Assembly: GCA_002471345.1 (NCBI GenBank)
Contig: DKPS01000273.1
Span: 1 to 61,546, forward strand
Origin: Saprospiraceae bacterium UBA7328
Lineage (GTDB): Bacteria; Bacteroidota; Bacteroidia; Chitinophagales; Saprospiraceae
Reading direction: 5' to 3'
Length of the DNA stretch: 61,546 bases
Positions 6,614-15,717 of the stretch are shown one piece after another (the first letter of the stretch is position 1; each line of letters starts with the position of its first letter). The translations under genes and the position numbers were made by a program. The notes under the pieces were generated by a model. The model was not told the DNA's origin. It saw nothing but the letters and a program-made list of their open reading frames with translations, and did no database searches.

Positions 6614-9202
6614 TTAAAAACTAAGTCGAACTAAAAATTTGGGCGTAAAGCCTAAAAGGTTTTTATTAATACTAAATGCCTCCAAACTATTAGATTCACC
6701 AATATTACCAATCTGATAAGTCCTAGAAAATACGTTTCTTCTATTGAAAATATTCAAAAAAGATAAGCCTATTTCACCTTTGATATTCTGATAAGTATCA
6801 AATCTATAGGATGCATTAACATCCCATCGACTATAGTCCCTTAGTTTCTTAGAATTAACTTCTCCGTATATAAGTTCATTATAGACATTTTGATTTTCAT
6901 CTAAAAATTGTTCAATCCCTAATGGCTCTGAATATGGCAAACCTGATCTATAATGAAATGTTGCTGATAAACTCCAATTACCAGAATTCCAATTGTTAAC
7001 TATGCTTAAGTTGTGTGGTCTATCATTATTTGCAGCAAATCTGAACTCGGGAAAATCTCGCTTATAATATTCATTCTCACTCAGGGTATAGTTGAACCAT
7101 ACTTGATATTTCTTCCACTTCTTTTTAATCAAGAAGTCAATTCCTTTAACCTCTGAATTCAGGTTAGTATCAAAAAAAGAATTAGCACTGGAAAGCATTT
7201 CTGAACCAGAGAGGCCTATGGATTCGCCCAAATATCCTTCTATATCTACTAGCCACCCTTTGTGATTATAGATTATCCCGAAAGTCACCTTTGAGGACTC
7301 CAAAACATTTTCATCGAAGGCATCATACAACCTCCATAATCCATTTGATGAAATGAGAGGTATTTCTCCAAAATCTTGAACCTGACCAATATATTGATAA
7401 AATCGACCTGCACCGATTTTTAAATTTAAACCTTCGTCTATAATTAGATTTGCATGAATACGAGGCGCAAAATGTAAACTTCTTCTTTCAGAATAGTAAA
7501 TAGATCTTCCTCCTAAATCCAATGAAAACAGATCGCTTTCAAATTGGTAAGAACCAAATAGGTTGTGAAATTTACCTTTTACTTCTTCCCCATCATTTAT
7601 ATCCAGTCCATCCAGTGAAAACTCATCTATCCTATAATCTACCTCCTTGAATTCTAAGATATATCCAAAGTGCAAATGACTTTCACTATTAATACTCCAA
7701 TCATTAGATATTCCTAAGTTAAAATCAGAAATACTGTTAGAAAGACTTACTTCGAAATCGAAGGCTTCTTCATCTTCATCTGACTGTGAAGTGACATATG
7801 CATTAACCAAAGCTGATGAGGTGATATAAAAATCAGTAAATAGTTTTTTATTCCATGATACTTCTGAATGTGCACTAAAAGCCTTGTTATCAGCAATTAT
7901 TGCATCTGTAAATTCTAATTCACCATCAAAAAGATACGATGTTGCAGTAAAGTCATTGTGACTATCGAAATATGAAGCTTTTATAAAAACTTTATCGCTC
8001 ACTTTACATTTCGCCTTAACATTCCAGTCGTAAAAGTTAAAAAGGCTTCCTGAATCGTCATCAGTAGAATCAATAGGAATGGCCGTATCCAATGAGTTGT
8101 TTTGGTAAAGTTTTTCGGAATAACTGATAAGCGTAGGACTATTTATAAGTCCATTGATCGTATGCCTTCCTGCTAATACTATCCCAAGTTTGTTTCTAAT
8201 TATTGGAACATTCACAAAAGCATGAGCTTCTGTCATAGTAGTACCTACTCCAGCTTTTACATTATATGGAATATAGTCACTTAGAGTCACGTCTACTATT
8301 CCTCCTATTCGATTATCATATTTGGGGTGATACACTCCCTTCTGAAGATTCACATTATCAACTATGAAAGGATTAATAGAAGATATCATACCGAACATGT
8401 GGCCAGGATCATAAATAGCAGCTCCCTCCCAAAGGACTAAATTCTGATCTGGAGTGGCACCCCTAATATTAAGATTACTAGCACTTTCATCAGTAGAGCT
8501 TATTCCTGGAAGCAGTTGGACTGTATTTAGTACATCATATTCCTGATTAGATGCAGTCTGAGAGAGTCCTTCATAATTAATGTTAAGTGCACCATGTTCA
8601 TCTTCATATACACCCGGTAACAAATGATATGCTTTTATGACAGGGCCATCTTCTATAAATTCACCTTCATCCAAACTGATAATATTATTGCAACCTTCAA
8701 TATTCCAGGTCCTCAGATTTATAACTTCTGTATCATACCCAACATAGCTTATTTCAATTAACTCATTTGGATAGCCTTCAAACTCTAGAGCAAATCTGCC
8801 ATCCTGATCAGTAATACAGCCTTTATTCAAAAATTTTACAAAAACATTGGCCCCTATGAGCGGATCTTTTCCTTGTGAACTTTCCACGATACCGCAGAGC
8901 CTGTATTTTTCTTTTTGCGCCAATACTATCAATATCAAGTCTCCTGAAACCTCAAATTCATATGGAGAATTATAGAAGAGTTTTTCTAATGAATAATTGA
9001 TGTCTGAATAATAGATATCCCCCGAATAATAATATTTGTCTAGATCGGAAGGATCATAATTAAATGTGAAGTCAGAATTTTCCTCTATTAGTTCTAAATG
9101 GCTTGTAACTGAGGATAATTGAGTGGGATCATCTTGAGCATCAGAATGACCTATTATCAAATACAATAGTAATATAAAATAAACTCTAATTTGACTAACC
9201 AA
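6614..9202 (-). CDS. TonB-dependent outer-membrane receptor with STN and carboxypeptidase-like domains
   Basis: The 862-residue protein has a signal peptide (about 1-22), then an STN/secretin-like N-terminal domain (about 26-92, ending in a FEVSGDLILIV strand). A carboxypeptidase regulatory-like domain follows (about 98-175, with GANVFVKFLNKGCITDQDGRF-type residues), then a plug domain (about 215-310, NLNIRGATPDQNLVLWEGA) and a large beta-barrel ending in Phe. An STN domain marks receptors that signal through FecR to an ECF sigma factor, and both partners lie directly upstream. No other ATG is available near the N-terminus; the likely start is TTG at 9202, 12 bases after the fecR stop and in frame with it. 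The substrate is not readable from sequence. Confidence 0.9.
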   Translation of the reverse strand: MVSQIRVYFILLLYLIIGHSDAQDDPTQLSSVTSHLELIEENSDFTFNYDPSDLDKYYYSGDIYYSDINYSLEKLFYNSPYEFEVSGDLILIVLAQKEKYRLCGIVESSQGKDPLIGANVFVKFLNKGCITDQDGRFALEFEGYPNELIEISYVGYDTEVINLRTWNIEGCNNIISLDEGEFIEDGPVIKAYHLLPGVYEDEHGALNINYEGLSQTASNQEYDVLNTVQLLPGISSTDESASNLNIRGATPDQNLVLWEGAAIYDPGHMFGMISSINPFIVDNVNLQKGVYHPKYDNRIGGIVDVTLSDYIPYNVKAGVGTTMTEAHAFVNVPIIRNKLGIVLAGRHTINGLINSPTLISYSEKLYQNNSLDTAIPIDSTDDDSGSLFNFYDWNVKAKCKVSDKVFIKASYFDSHNDFTATSYLFDGELEFTDAIIADNKAFSAHSEVSWNKKLFTDFYITSSALVNAYVTSQSDEDEEAFDFEVSLSNSISDFNLGISNDWSINSESHLHFGYILEFKEVDYRIDEFSLDGLDINDGEEVKGKFHNLFGSYQFESDLFSLDLGGRSIYYSERRSLHFAPRIHANLIIDEGLNLKIGAGRFYQYIGQVQDFGEIPLISSNGLWRLYDAFDENVLESSKVTFGIIYNHKGWLVDIEGYLGESIGLSGSEMLSSANSFFDTNLNSEVKGIDFLIKKKWKKYQVWFNYTLSENEYYKRDFPEFRFAANNDRPHNLSIVNNWNSGNWSLSATFHYRSGLPYSEPLGIEQFLDENQNVYNELIYGEVNSKKLRDYSRWDVNASYRFDTYQNIKGEIGLSFLNIFNRRNVFSRTYQIGNIGESNSLEAFSINKNLLGFTPKFLVRLSF

Positions 9203-9214
9203 GTTGAATTTGTC

Positions 9215-10102
9215 TTACTTAAATACTCTAACGATATTATCAGGCTTTATTTCATAACTCAATCCTAAAGGCCCAGTGATCTGATACAATGCATTATTGA
9301 TATCATCATGTACAAATCCACCTGAAAAACGCATTCTATCTCCTTCATAATCAACAACAACGTTGTATTGTCGTCCTAACTCAATGAAGACATTTTCTAT
9401 TCTCTCACTTCTAAAAATAGATAAGCCAGATTGCCACTTAGCACTATTGTGATCAATATTAAAAGAAGTCGAATTATTACCCGCTATTTTCACACCTTTC
9501 CCTTTTGCAAGCACGGCCTCTTTCCCTCCATAAGTCACTTTTACTCTGCCTGTATAACACTCCACTGATATTGCATTGTCCCATGATCTGACATTGAATG
9601 TAGTACCAAGTACTTCTACCTGTCCATAGGCTGTCTGAACGATAAAAGGAGATCCTTCGGTCACATCAAATGAAGCCTCTCCTATCAAATTAACTATTCT
9701 TTCATTTTTCCAATCGGATTCAGCATAAGAAATACTGGATCCATCATTAAGTACTATAATTGATTCATCTGAAGTATGATGAATTTGATTTTCAGCATAT
9801 GCTGCAGAAATCAGAGTATGAGTAGGAGTCAACACAAAGTAGGCAGCAACTAATACGGAGACACTTGCTGCTATCCCCATGATCCATTTGGCATTCAAAG
9901 GTAAAACTCGGGTATCTTTTTTCTTGCTTTTTAGGGCTTTATAAGCATCATCATGATCATATCTGGGAAGTGTAAAAGAATTGGCTGCATTTATTATTGC
10001 ATCTAGTTCTGCCCACTCACCAGAGGAGCGAAGGGCTTTTTCTTCTTCAGGAGATATATCTCCATTGAGCCAACGTGCATAAAGTGTATCTTGATCTGGC
10101 AT
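9215..10102 (-). CDS. FecR-family anti-sigma factor
   Basis: The 295-residue protein has a cytoplasmic N-terminal region of about 70 residues, with a short acidic segment (ISPEEEKALRSSGEW). One membrane helix follows (about 73-91, WIMGIAASVSVLVAAYFVL), then a periplasmic FecR domain (about 95-210) and a C-terminal DUF4974-type domain (about 225-295, ENVFIELGRQYNV and GGFVHDDINNALYQITGPLGL). FecR proteins hold or activate a partner ECF sigma factor in response to the N-terminal domain of a TonB receptor. The gene lies between those two partners in the usual order, 73 bases after the sigma gene and 12 bases before the receptor gene. Confidence 0.92.
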   Translation of the reverse strand: MPDQDTLYARWLNGDISPEEEKALRSSGEWAELDAIINAANSFTLPRYDHDDAYKALKSKKKDTRVLPLNAKWIMGIAASVSVLVAAYFVLTPTHTLISAAYAENQIHHTSDESIIVLNDGSSISYAESDWKNERIVNLIGEASFDVTEGSPFIVQTAYGQVEVLGTTFNVRSWDNAISVECYTGRVKVTYGGKEAVLAKGKGVKIAGNNSTSFNIDHNSAKWQSGLSIFRSERIENVFIELGRQYNVVVDYEGDRMRFSGGFVHDDINNALYQITGPLGLSYEIKPDNIVRVFK

Positions 10103-10175
10103 AACTTATAAATGTGCTATTCGATAATTTCTATTTATGTCTTGTATATCTAAAACAGCTATGTCTCTAAATACC

Positions 10176-10679
10176 CTACACATCTTTATGTATTTTTCTT
10201 AAATGAGTCAATGCTTTGTGCATTCTCTTTTCTACCGCTTTCACACTTATTCCCACGATTTCTGCAATTTCTCTATACTTCTTTTTGTCTATTCTATTCA
10301 TTAGAAAAACTGTCCTTTGATCCTCAGGCAAAGAGGATATAGCTCCCTCCAATTTCTTTTTAAATTCACTTTCTTCCAAGATAAATTGAGGAGTTTCGTC
10401 ATTGCGTTCAGAATGACCTCTACTCTCAAATTTCAAAACCACTTTCTGATGTTGTATTTGATTTAGAAATAGATTATTTGCAACAGTGAAAAGAAACGAT
10501 TTGGCTTTCTCAAAAGTAACATCTCCACAATTTTCCCATAACTTACAGAATGCATCTTGAACCAAATCTTCAGCCTGAGCAAGGTTGCCAGATTTATAGT
10601 AAAGAAAGTTTCTTAAATGCTCAGAATGAGTGTAAAACAGAGATTGATATGTTTCTTCCTTACAGACGTTATCTGCCAT
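10176..10679 (-). CDS. ECF-type RNA polymerase sigma factor (FecI-like)
   Basis: The 167-residue protein has sigma-70 region 2 (about residues 10-78, with AEDLVQDAFCKLWEN) and region 4 (about 110-160, SSLPEDQRTVFLMNRIDKKKYREIA and the helix-turn-helix VGISVKAVEKRMHKAL). It has no region 3, as expected for an ECF factor. It opens a three-gene operon with fecR and the TonB receptor and probably directs transcription of the receptor gene. A TATCTTTA box ends five bases upstream of the ATG (10685-10692), so its own transcript may be nearly leaderless. Confidence 0.93.
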   Translation of the reverse strand: MADNVCKEETYQSLFYTHSEHLRNFLYYKSGNLAQAEDLVQDAFCKLWENCGDVTFEKAKSFLFTVANNLFLNQIQHQKVVLKFESRGHSERNDETPQFILEESEFKKKLEGAISSLPEDQRTVFLMNRIDKKKYREIAEIVGISVKAVEKRMHKALTHLRKIHKDV

Positions 10680-10745
10680 AGGTGTAAAGATAGAATTTTG
10701 GATTTAGTTGATCGTGTATAGAGCCTATAAAGAAATGATGTCTAT

Positions 10746-11876
10746 CTATTCCGCAGAGTACCATTTCTTTAGTACTTCCCTTGCGTCGGTATATTGAGGA
10801 GAGAAATATATACTTGGTCTCATTGGTCTTCCCCTTTTTTTGGCCCATTCTTTTCGGCGCTTTTGTCTTTCTGTATGATATTCATCAAAGTCTTCATACT
10901 TATAAGAAGTATGAAACCACTTCCAAATAAAAAATCCTTCTAGCCATGACTCATGCCATAGCGATTCGAACAAAGCTTCGTAGCAAAGCATCTGAGTGGC
11001 ATCACTTATGGGAGTGTTACCATCTAGGTTTTGAGGCCAAGTCCATGGCTCTATGGCTGCATCCTCAGTATTCTTATATCCAATCTCAGTGAAAATGATT
11101 TTCTTATCGTACTTCTCAGACAATTTTTTAAGGCTTCTTTTGTGCTTTCCCCAAGATTTTATTAGAGCAGCTTTACTGGGTACATTTTCTTTTACTAGAG
11201 GAAAATAGGCTTGTACTCCGATGAAGTCTAAATCATCCCAAAAAGATACGGTTTCATATTCTCTATACCAATTTGCACCATAAGTAAGATCACCTTTATA
11301 GACTTTTCTTATTTCTGCAATTACAGATCTCCACTTATCAGGATGCCTCCTCGTAGTAATATCGAATTCTGTACCTATACAGAGTGCTTCAATCTGATTC
11401 TGTTCTGCAAGTCGTGCATAATGCAAAATCCATTTCTTATAACTCTCAAACCACTGATCCCATTCCTCATTACTCTCCATAGCAATATCCGACCTCCATT
11501 TACCATTGCTATTTCTGATCCAGATGTGAGGTTTAAGCATTGTTTTAACACCCTTTTTCTTTGCTTCTCTTGCCGTATAAATGATTCCTTTATCTGTCTC
11601 TCCCCACCATGCTCTCTCATTCATCAATTCAATGTTAGGATCGGTATGGCCATTCATCAAACCAAATGGCGTTTGAGAAATCCATGTGGCTCCTAAATCT
11701 AAAATATCATCAATGTTGTGCTCAGCGATAGAATCACCTGCCACCCAGCAAAGACCATTCATTTTAGGAGTTTTACTTTCAACCCGATCTGTGTATTTAT
11801 CTCCTACAATATCAAATGACATGATAACTATAGAGATAATAACTATTGCAACAGAACAAATTCTAAAAGATACCAT
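10746..11876 (-). CDS. GH113-like glycoside hydrolase, membrane-anchored or secreted
   Basis: The 376-residue protein starts with a hydrophobic segment (about 5-24), acting as a signal or anchor, followed by a TIM-barrel-like catalytic region. Conserved features of the GH113 family (beta-mannanases and relatives) include KPHIW on a substrate-binding strand, GTEFD with the likely acid/base Glu170, and FTEIGY with the likely nucleophile Glu264. Aromatic residues line the expected cleft (WTWP, FFIWKW). Length fits a single-domain enzyme. No polysaccharide-utilisation genes (SusC/D) adjoin it, so the substrate is not settled. Mannan or another beta-linked glycan is a family-based guess. It lies between the sigma-factor operon and a FadL-like gene, on the same strand. 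Confidence 0.75.
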   Translation of the reverse strand: MVSFRICSVAIVIISIVIMSFDIVGDKYTDRVESKTPKMNGLCWVAGDSIAEHNIDDILDLGATWISQTPFGLMNGHTDPNIELMNERAWWGETDKGIIYTAREAKKKGVKTMLKPHIWIRNSNGKWRSDIAMESNEEWDQWFESYKKWILHYARLAEQNQIEALCIGTEFDITTRRHPDKWRSVIAEIRKVYKGDLTYGANWYREYETVSFWDDLDFIGVQAYFPLVKENVPSKAALIKSWGKHKRSLKKLSEKYDKKIIFTEIGYKNTEDAAIEPWTWPQNLDGNTPISDATQMLCYEALFESLWHESWLEGFFIWKWFHTSYKYEDFDEYHTERQKRRKEWAKKRGRPMRPSIYFSPQYTDAREVLKKWYSAE

Positions 11877-11990
11877 TGTTGATGACCTGAACTTTGTATT
11901 GTGAAAATACTACAATTTCAAAAGTCTTTATACAGATATATAGCCATGATAACATGTTGCTAAAATCCAAATGATTTAAAACATAATAAC

Positions 11991-13379
11991 TCAATGAGGA
12001 TACGAAGTAGATTCTTTCTTATCTCTTTCTAGCATTCGAGAAATATTTTGACCCATACGATCCAAGAAAAACTCGTAAGTGAGCAAGAGTGTCAAAGATT
12101 TTTGAGAATAACCTGTTTCTTGCAGATCAAGGAGATTGAATGTTGGAAAATTCTCAAAAGGTGGAGACTCTTTACTTATTGAAAATCCATAATCCAGCCC
12201 TACAACAAAGGAGGCATTACGACTCTGAATTTTAGTACCCAATGCTATATGCATTCGATCCTTTTCTAATAGAATGATACTCTGACTCCTTTGATTATTA
12301 GATTGCTGAATTCCTGCATTGTAATTTGTTCTTACACTTCCTAAGAACTGAAACTTTTCATTAAAATCTTTAGCATAACCCAGTGAAAGATTTACAACTT
12401 TATTCAATCCGCTGACAAAACTAAGACCTTCCAAATTGATTCTATCAGAAGTAAACATTTCATATTCATCTACAGCACTGTGATATGCTACTTTAAACCA
12501 AAGTTCAGAGCTATCTGGAAGAATTCGACTATACCCCAAGTCTACTTCCCATGCATTCTTTATTACGGGGTCAATATCAAAATCAATAGTATTCGTCATT
12601 ACTGTTCTTCCAAAATCTAGGATCGAGGTCGCCTTCTCAAAGTTGGCAGAATTTGAATACGGGGTATAATAAGGAGTAGTAACCACTGCACCCAATTTGT
12701 CATTCTTTCCAGTATAAGCGACACCTATTTTAGTAGTCATGGAAAAAATGCTGGAAACATTCAGATGAAATTGATCAGAATAAAACTCCTCAAGTCTATT
12801 TTCAACAAGGTTTTGCACATCAGAAGACAAGCCATACTCATAGTTACTATTGAGGATATTCCAAAACTGGCTTATTCCTATTGAAAAATGATCTGAAATA
12901 TTAAAGCTACTTCCTATACCAAACCATTTTTCGTCCCCTTCATAATCATAACTCAGAGCTTTCTTTGATACTCGATCTGTGCTCTCATTTAAAATGGAAT
13001 GTCGTATATCATTATCCCAGAGATCCTTTTGCAGAAGAGTAAAAACAAAACTGAATTTTCCGATACTGGTTTTATAAGTAAATAAACTTGGATTGAAAGA
13101 AATATTTCTGTCATTGACATCTTTCCCACTTCCTAATTTATCACCATAGTTGGTTATGCTATATGAAGGAATAAAAAGTGCAAAATCAATCCCTTTGTCT
13201 GGAGCATAACGAAGTGCTGCTGGGTTATAGTAAATCATACTCAGATCAGAACTACCAGCTGTTACTGCTCCACCTAAGAGAGTGCTATTAAGTCCAAATT
13301 GCTGCGTATTGTAGAAAAACGACTGGCCATTCAGTGTTAAGGCAATAAAGAATGAAAAAAGAAATGCTTTGAATTTCAT
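11991..13379 (-). CDS. FadL/OmpP1-like outer-membrane transport protein
   Basis: The 462-residue protein has a signal peptide (about 1-19) and an N-terminal segment QQFGLNSTLLGGAVTAGSSDLSMIYYNPAAL. The NPAAL turn and the early glycine-rich segment are hallmarks of the FadL/OmpP1/TodX family, whose barrels take up hydrophobic compounds. The rest alternates short amphipathic strands and loops, consistent with about 14 barrel strands. The C-terminus is extended and charged past the last strand (FFLDRMGQNISRMLERDKK), which is unusual for a barrel that ends at its last strand. Its -7 box lies right upstream of the start. The transported compound is unknown. Confidence 0.8.
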   Translation of the reverse strand: MKFKAFLFSFFIALTLNGQSFFYNTQQFGLNSTLLGGAVTAGSSDLSMIYYNPAALRYAPDKGIDFALFIPSYSITNYGDKLGSGKDVNDRNISFNPSLFTYKTSIGKFSFVFTLLQKDLWDNDIRHSILNESTDRVSKKALSYDYEGDEKWFGIGSSFNISDHFSIGISQFWNILNSNYEYGLSSDVQNLVENRLEEFYSDQFHLNVSSIFSMTTKIGVAYTGKNDKLGAVVTTPYYTPYSNSANFEKATSILDFGRTVMTNTIDFDIDPVIKNAWEVDLGYSRILPDSSELWFKVAYHSAVDEYEMFTSDRINLEGLSFVSGLNKVVNLSLGYAKDFNEKFQFLGSVRTNYNAGIQQSNNQRSQSIILLEKDRMHIALGTKIQSRNASFVVGLDYGFSISKESPPFENFPTFNLLDLQETGYSQKSLTLLLTYEFFLDRMGQNISRMLERDKKESTSYPH

Positions 13380-13387
13380 GAAGTGTC

Positions 13388-13395
13388 CAAAGATA
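13388..13395 (-). promoter_or_regulatory. -7 box TATCTTTG, nearly leaderless, of the FadL-like gene
   Basis: TATCTTTG is an exact match to TAnnTTTG and ends eight bases before the ATG at 13379. Transcription would start at or just before the start codon. No good -33 TTTG is visible. Confidence 0.5.
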
Positions 13396-13588
13396 GCGAA
13401 ATGACACTCCTTCTATACTGATGAACCCGAGACTTTTACAATATTATAACACTTTCAAAAAGACCAATTATCATTGACTTCTGCCTTTTATGAAGTATAG
13501 TAGTTCAAAACTACAGGCCAATCACTCTTTTCCATATCTATAGATCTTCATAAAATTTGGTAGATTGTAAGAAATAAAATCTAAAAAC

Positions 13589-14164
13589 ATGAAAAACTGT
13601 ATGGTCTTATTGATTGCCCTAATGTTATTATCTTATAGTGGTATTACTCAATCTTGGAAAATTGATGCCAATCACTCAAGTGTAATGTTTAATGCTAAAC
13701 ACTATGGCATTTCTTTTATTAATGGAAGATTTATGGATTTTGAAGCAACTGTAGAAGGGGGAACACCTGAAGATTTTACGGACGCAAAGGTTTCATTCAC
13801 AGCTCAAGTGGGCAGTGTAAGTACTGGAGCTGAAGGACGAGACAACCATTTAAAAAAAGATGATTTTTTTGATATGGAAAATCACCCCACTATATCTTTC
13901 GTGAGTAAATCATTTACCAAGTCTGGCGACAGCATGTATAAAGTAGTAGGTGATCTTACTATGAAAGGAAATACTAAAGAAGTAGAACTCCCAGCTAATC
14001 ATATAGGATCAACCAAAGCTAGAAATGGTGGTAACAAAGTTGGCTTTCAAATCATTGGAAAAGTGAATAGAAACGACTTTGAAGTATCAGGAGCAGGTAG
14101 AGGAGTAGCTCCAATGATAGAAATAATATGTAACATAGAAATGGCTGAGCAAAAGCCAGAATAG
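13589..14164 (+). CDS. YceI-family periplasmic protein
   Basis: The 191-residue protein has a signal peptide (about 1-20) and then a complete YceI/lipocalin-like domain. It starts with WKIDANHSSVMFNAKHYGIS, contains FDMENHPTISFVSKSF and GDLTMKGNTKEVELP, and ends in the typical GFQIIGKVNRNDF region. YceI proteins are beta-barrels that bind isoprenoid-like lipids in the periplasm; their physiological role in Bacteroidota is unclear. The gene is monocistronic, with a strong terminator about 65 bases downstream shared with the convergent gene. Confidence 0.93.
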   Translation: MKNCMVLLIALMLLSYSGITQSWKIDANHSSVMFNAKHYGISFINGRFMDFEATVEGGTPEDFTDAKVSFTAQVGSVSTGAEGRDNHLKKDDFFDMENHPTISFVSKSFTKSGDSMYKVVGDLTMKGNTKEVELPANHIGSTKARNGGNKVGFQIIGKVNRNDFEVSGAGRGVAPMIEIICNIEMAEQKPE

Positions 14165-14230
14165 AAAACTTTAAAAATGAAATGAGATTTTTTGTATCTC
14201 ATTTACCAATTCGTTTGGAACCGTATAAAA

Positions 14231-14265
14231 GAGCAATGAAAGACTAAATTCATTGCTCCTTTTTT
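14231..14265. terminator. Bidirectional rho-independent terminator between yceI and the LuxR-S74 gene
   Basis: A perfect 10-bp stem (GAGCAATGAA / TTCATTGCTC) with an 8-base loop is followed by CTTTTTT on the plus strand and by TTTTAT on the minus strand. It is placed between two convergent genes and can serve both. Confidence 0.85.
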
Positions 14266-14289
14266 ACATCATATAAATTGACCTGTTAT

Positions 14290-15471
14290 TTATTGACTTT
14301 TGACGGATCTAATTTTGGCAAGATCATTAATTTGAGATTGTAATGAGTTGATTAATTCTTGTTGTTCCTTAATGGCCTGAATTGCTAATGCTACAAGTCC
14401 ATCATAATTTACTCCAAGATATTCACCATTAGAAGATACCAATTCAGGAATGATATCTTTTACATCTTGTGCTATAAACCCTATGGACTTTTTACCATTC
14501 TGAACATCTTTATATTGATAAGACTTAGGTTCTAATTTTAATACTGACACTAACCCATTTTTAAGATTATCGATATTCTTTTTTAGTCGAAAGTCAGAAG
14601 CAGTGTACATCCCATCTGTCGGACTGATAAATGCTTTTACCACACCATTTCTGCTAAAAGAGAGATTATCTAGAACAGTAGAAAGATCCCATGTTTCTGA
14701 ATCTTCAGAATCCGTCATTCTCATTCCTTTTATACCAGATTCACTTTTCTGCTTGATATGAAGTGGAGTTTCAGGAGCAGAAATTCCTATTCCTACATTC
14801 ACTGCCTCATCACCAGCAGGGCCTATCATTGCACAATTAGAACAAGCAAATTCTACATTATAACCTATTGATATAGAATGATTTACATCAGGATCTGAGG
14901 GATCAGAATCTGCTCCAATTATTACATTGTGATACCCTTCCGACAACTGACCCGCACCTGTTCCAACCATGACATTTCTAAATCCTGTATTATTAAACTT
15001 CCCTGCTTGATTTCCTACGTAAACATTCTCACCAGAATATTGCATCGTAAGTCCAGCCCATCTCCCTATTACGACATTAGAACCTGCACTAATTATATCT
15101 CTAGCTGCTTCATGCCCGATAATAGAATTGTTTCCAGATGTAATACTATTGGCAGCGTCTTTACCAATAATCACATTTCCAGTACCTTTCTCAATCTCTA
15201 TTTTTCCTTCTATTTCAATATCTCCTTGACCATGTAACTGCAGGGAACATATGACAATTAAGCAAGCAAATAATAGAAGTCCCTTTTGAAAACCGACCCT
15301 CACAAGCCCTGCTGAATTCTTCAATCCCATTTTTGAAATCAGGTTTTTACGGTGCGAATCTGCTGTATGCGGTCTGATAAATAGCTCACGAGCTATCTGT
15401 TTTGATGTGTATTCATGTGCAATAAGATTAAGGACTTCTTTTTCTCTTTTCGAAATGGCACTGATTTTCAT
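14290..15471 (-). CDS. Membrane-spanning LuxR-type regulator fused to an S74 autoprocessing chaperone domain
   Basis: The 393-residue protein joins parts rarely seen together. Residues 1-60 form a LuxR/GerE helix-turn-helix (SKREKEVLNLIAHEYTSKQI, then the recognition helix RPHTADSHRKNL). Residues about 62-81 form a membrane helix (GLLLFACLIVICSLQL). Residues about 95-235 form repeated NVVIGxxAG-type head or fibre segments. Residues 292-393 are a peptidase S74 intramolecular chaperone domain starting SDFRLKKNI, with the expected Ser292 and Lys297 dyad, and ending in a coiled coil. S74 domains trimerise fibres and then cleave themselves just before the Ser. The DNA-binding part faces the cytoplasm and the fibre the periplasm, so assembly could control the regulator. 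Function is inferred. The neighbour at 15718-17322 is another LuxR-type membrane regulator. Confidence 0.88.
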   Translation of the reverse strand: MKISAISKREKEVLNLIAHEYTSKQIARELFIRPHTADSHRKNLISKMGLKNSAGLVRVGFQKGLLLFACLIVICSLQLHGQGDIEIEGKIEIEKGTGNVIIGKDAANSITSGNNSIIGHEAARDIISAGSNVVIGRWAGLTMQYSGENVYVGNQAGKFNNTGFRNVMVGTGAGQLSEGYHNVIIGADSDPSDPDVNHSISIGYNVEFACSNCAMIGPAGDEAVNVGIGISAPETPLHIKQKSESGIKGMRMTDSEDSETWDLSTVLDNLSFSRNGVVKAFISPTDGMYTASDFRLKKNIDNLKNGLVSVLKLEPKSYQYKDVQNGKKSIGFIAQDVKDIIPELVSSNGEYLGVNYDGLVALAIQAIKEQQELINSLQSQINDLAKIRSVKSQ

Positions 15472-15495
15472 AAGAATTGTTTTGTGATAATTTAT

Positions 15496-15606
15496 CTATT
15501 GAAAAATGGCAAACAACATGATGACTATTCCTATACTTATCAGCAGTAAAGCCAATATCAAAATTCGATTTTCATGAATAGCTTCTATCAAATTGTTTGA
15601 TTTCAT
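15496..15606 (-). CDS. Small single-span membrane protein (36 residues)
   Basis: An ATG at 15606 opens a 36-codon frame. It starts with a polar segment (MKSNNLIEAIHENR), continues with one strongly hydrophobic stretch of about 20 residues (ILILALLLISIGIVIMLFAI), and ends with FQ and TAG. It fills the gap between two LuxR-type regulator genes on the same strand and lies 24 bases before the LuxR-S74 start. Polar N-terminus, one helix and an immediate end are typical of real small membrane proteins, but there is no homology evidence and no Shine-Dalgarno sequence. Confidence 0.45.
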   Translation of the reverse strand: MKSNNLIEAIHENRILILALLLISIGIVIMLFAIFQ

Positions 15607-15673
15607 AGGGCAAATCTGAATTAAAGGGAATTCAATTGCCCTACTCAATACAGGTGGTATTCTTGAATAGAAT

Positions 15674-15695
15674 GAAAACTACCCGCTGTGGGTAG
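15674..15695 (-). terminator. Rho-independent terminator of the TPR-LuxR gene
   Basis: On the minus strand, CTACCC-ACAGC-GGGTAG forms a 6-bp stem followed by TTTTCATT. It lies 23 bases past the stop codon at 15718, which implies that the small ORF and the LuxR-S74 gene have their own promoter. Confidence 0.75.
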
Positions 15696-15717
15696 GTCAA
15701 ATAAAAGCGAATCTTCT

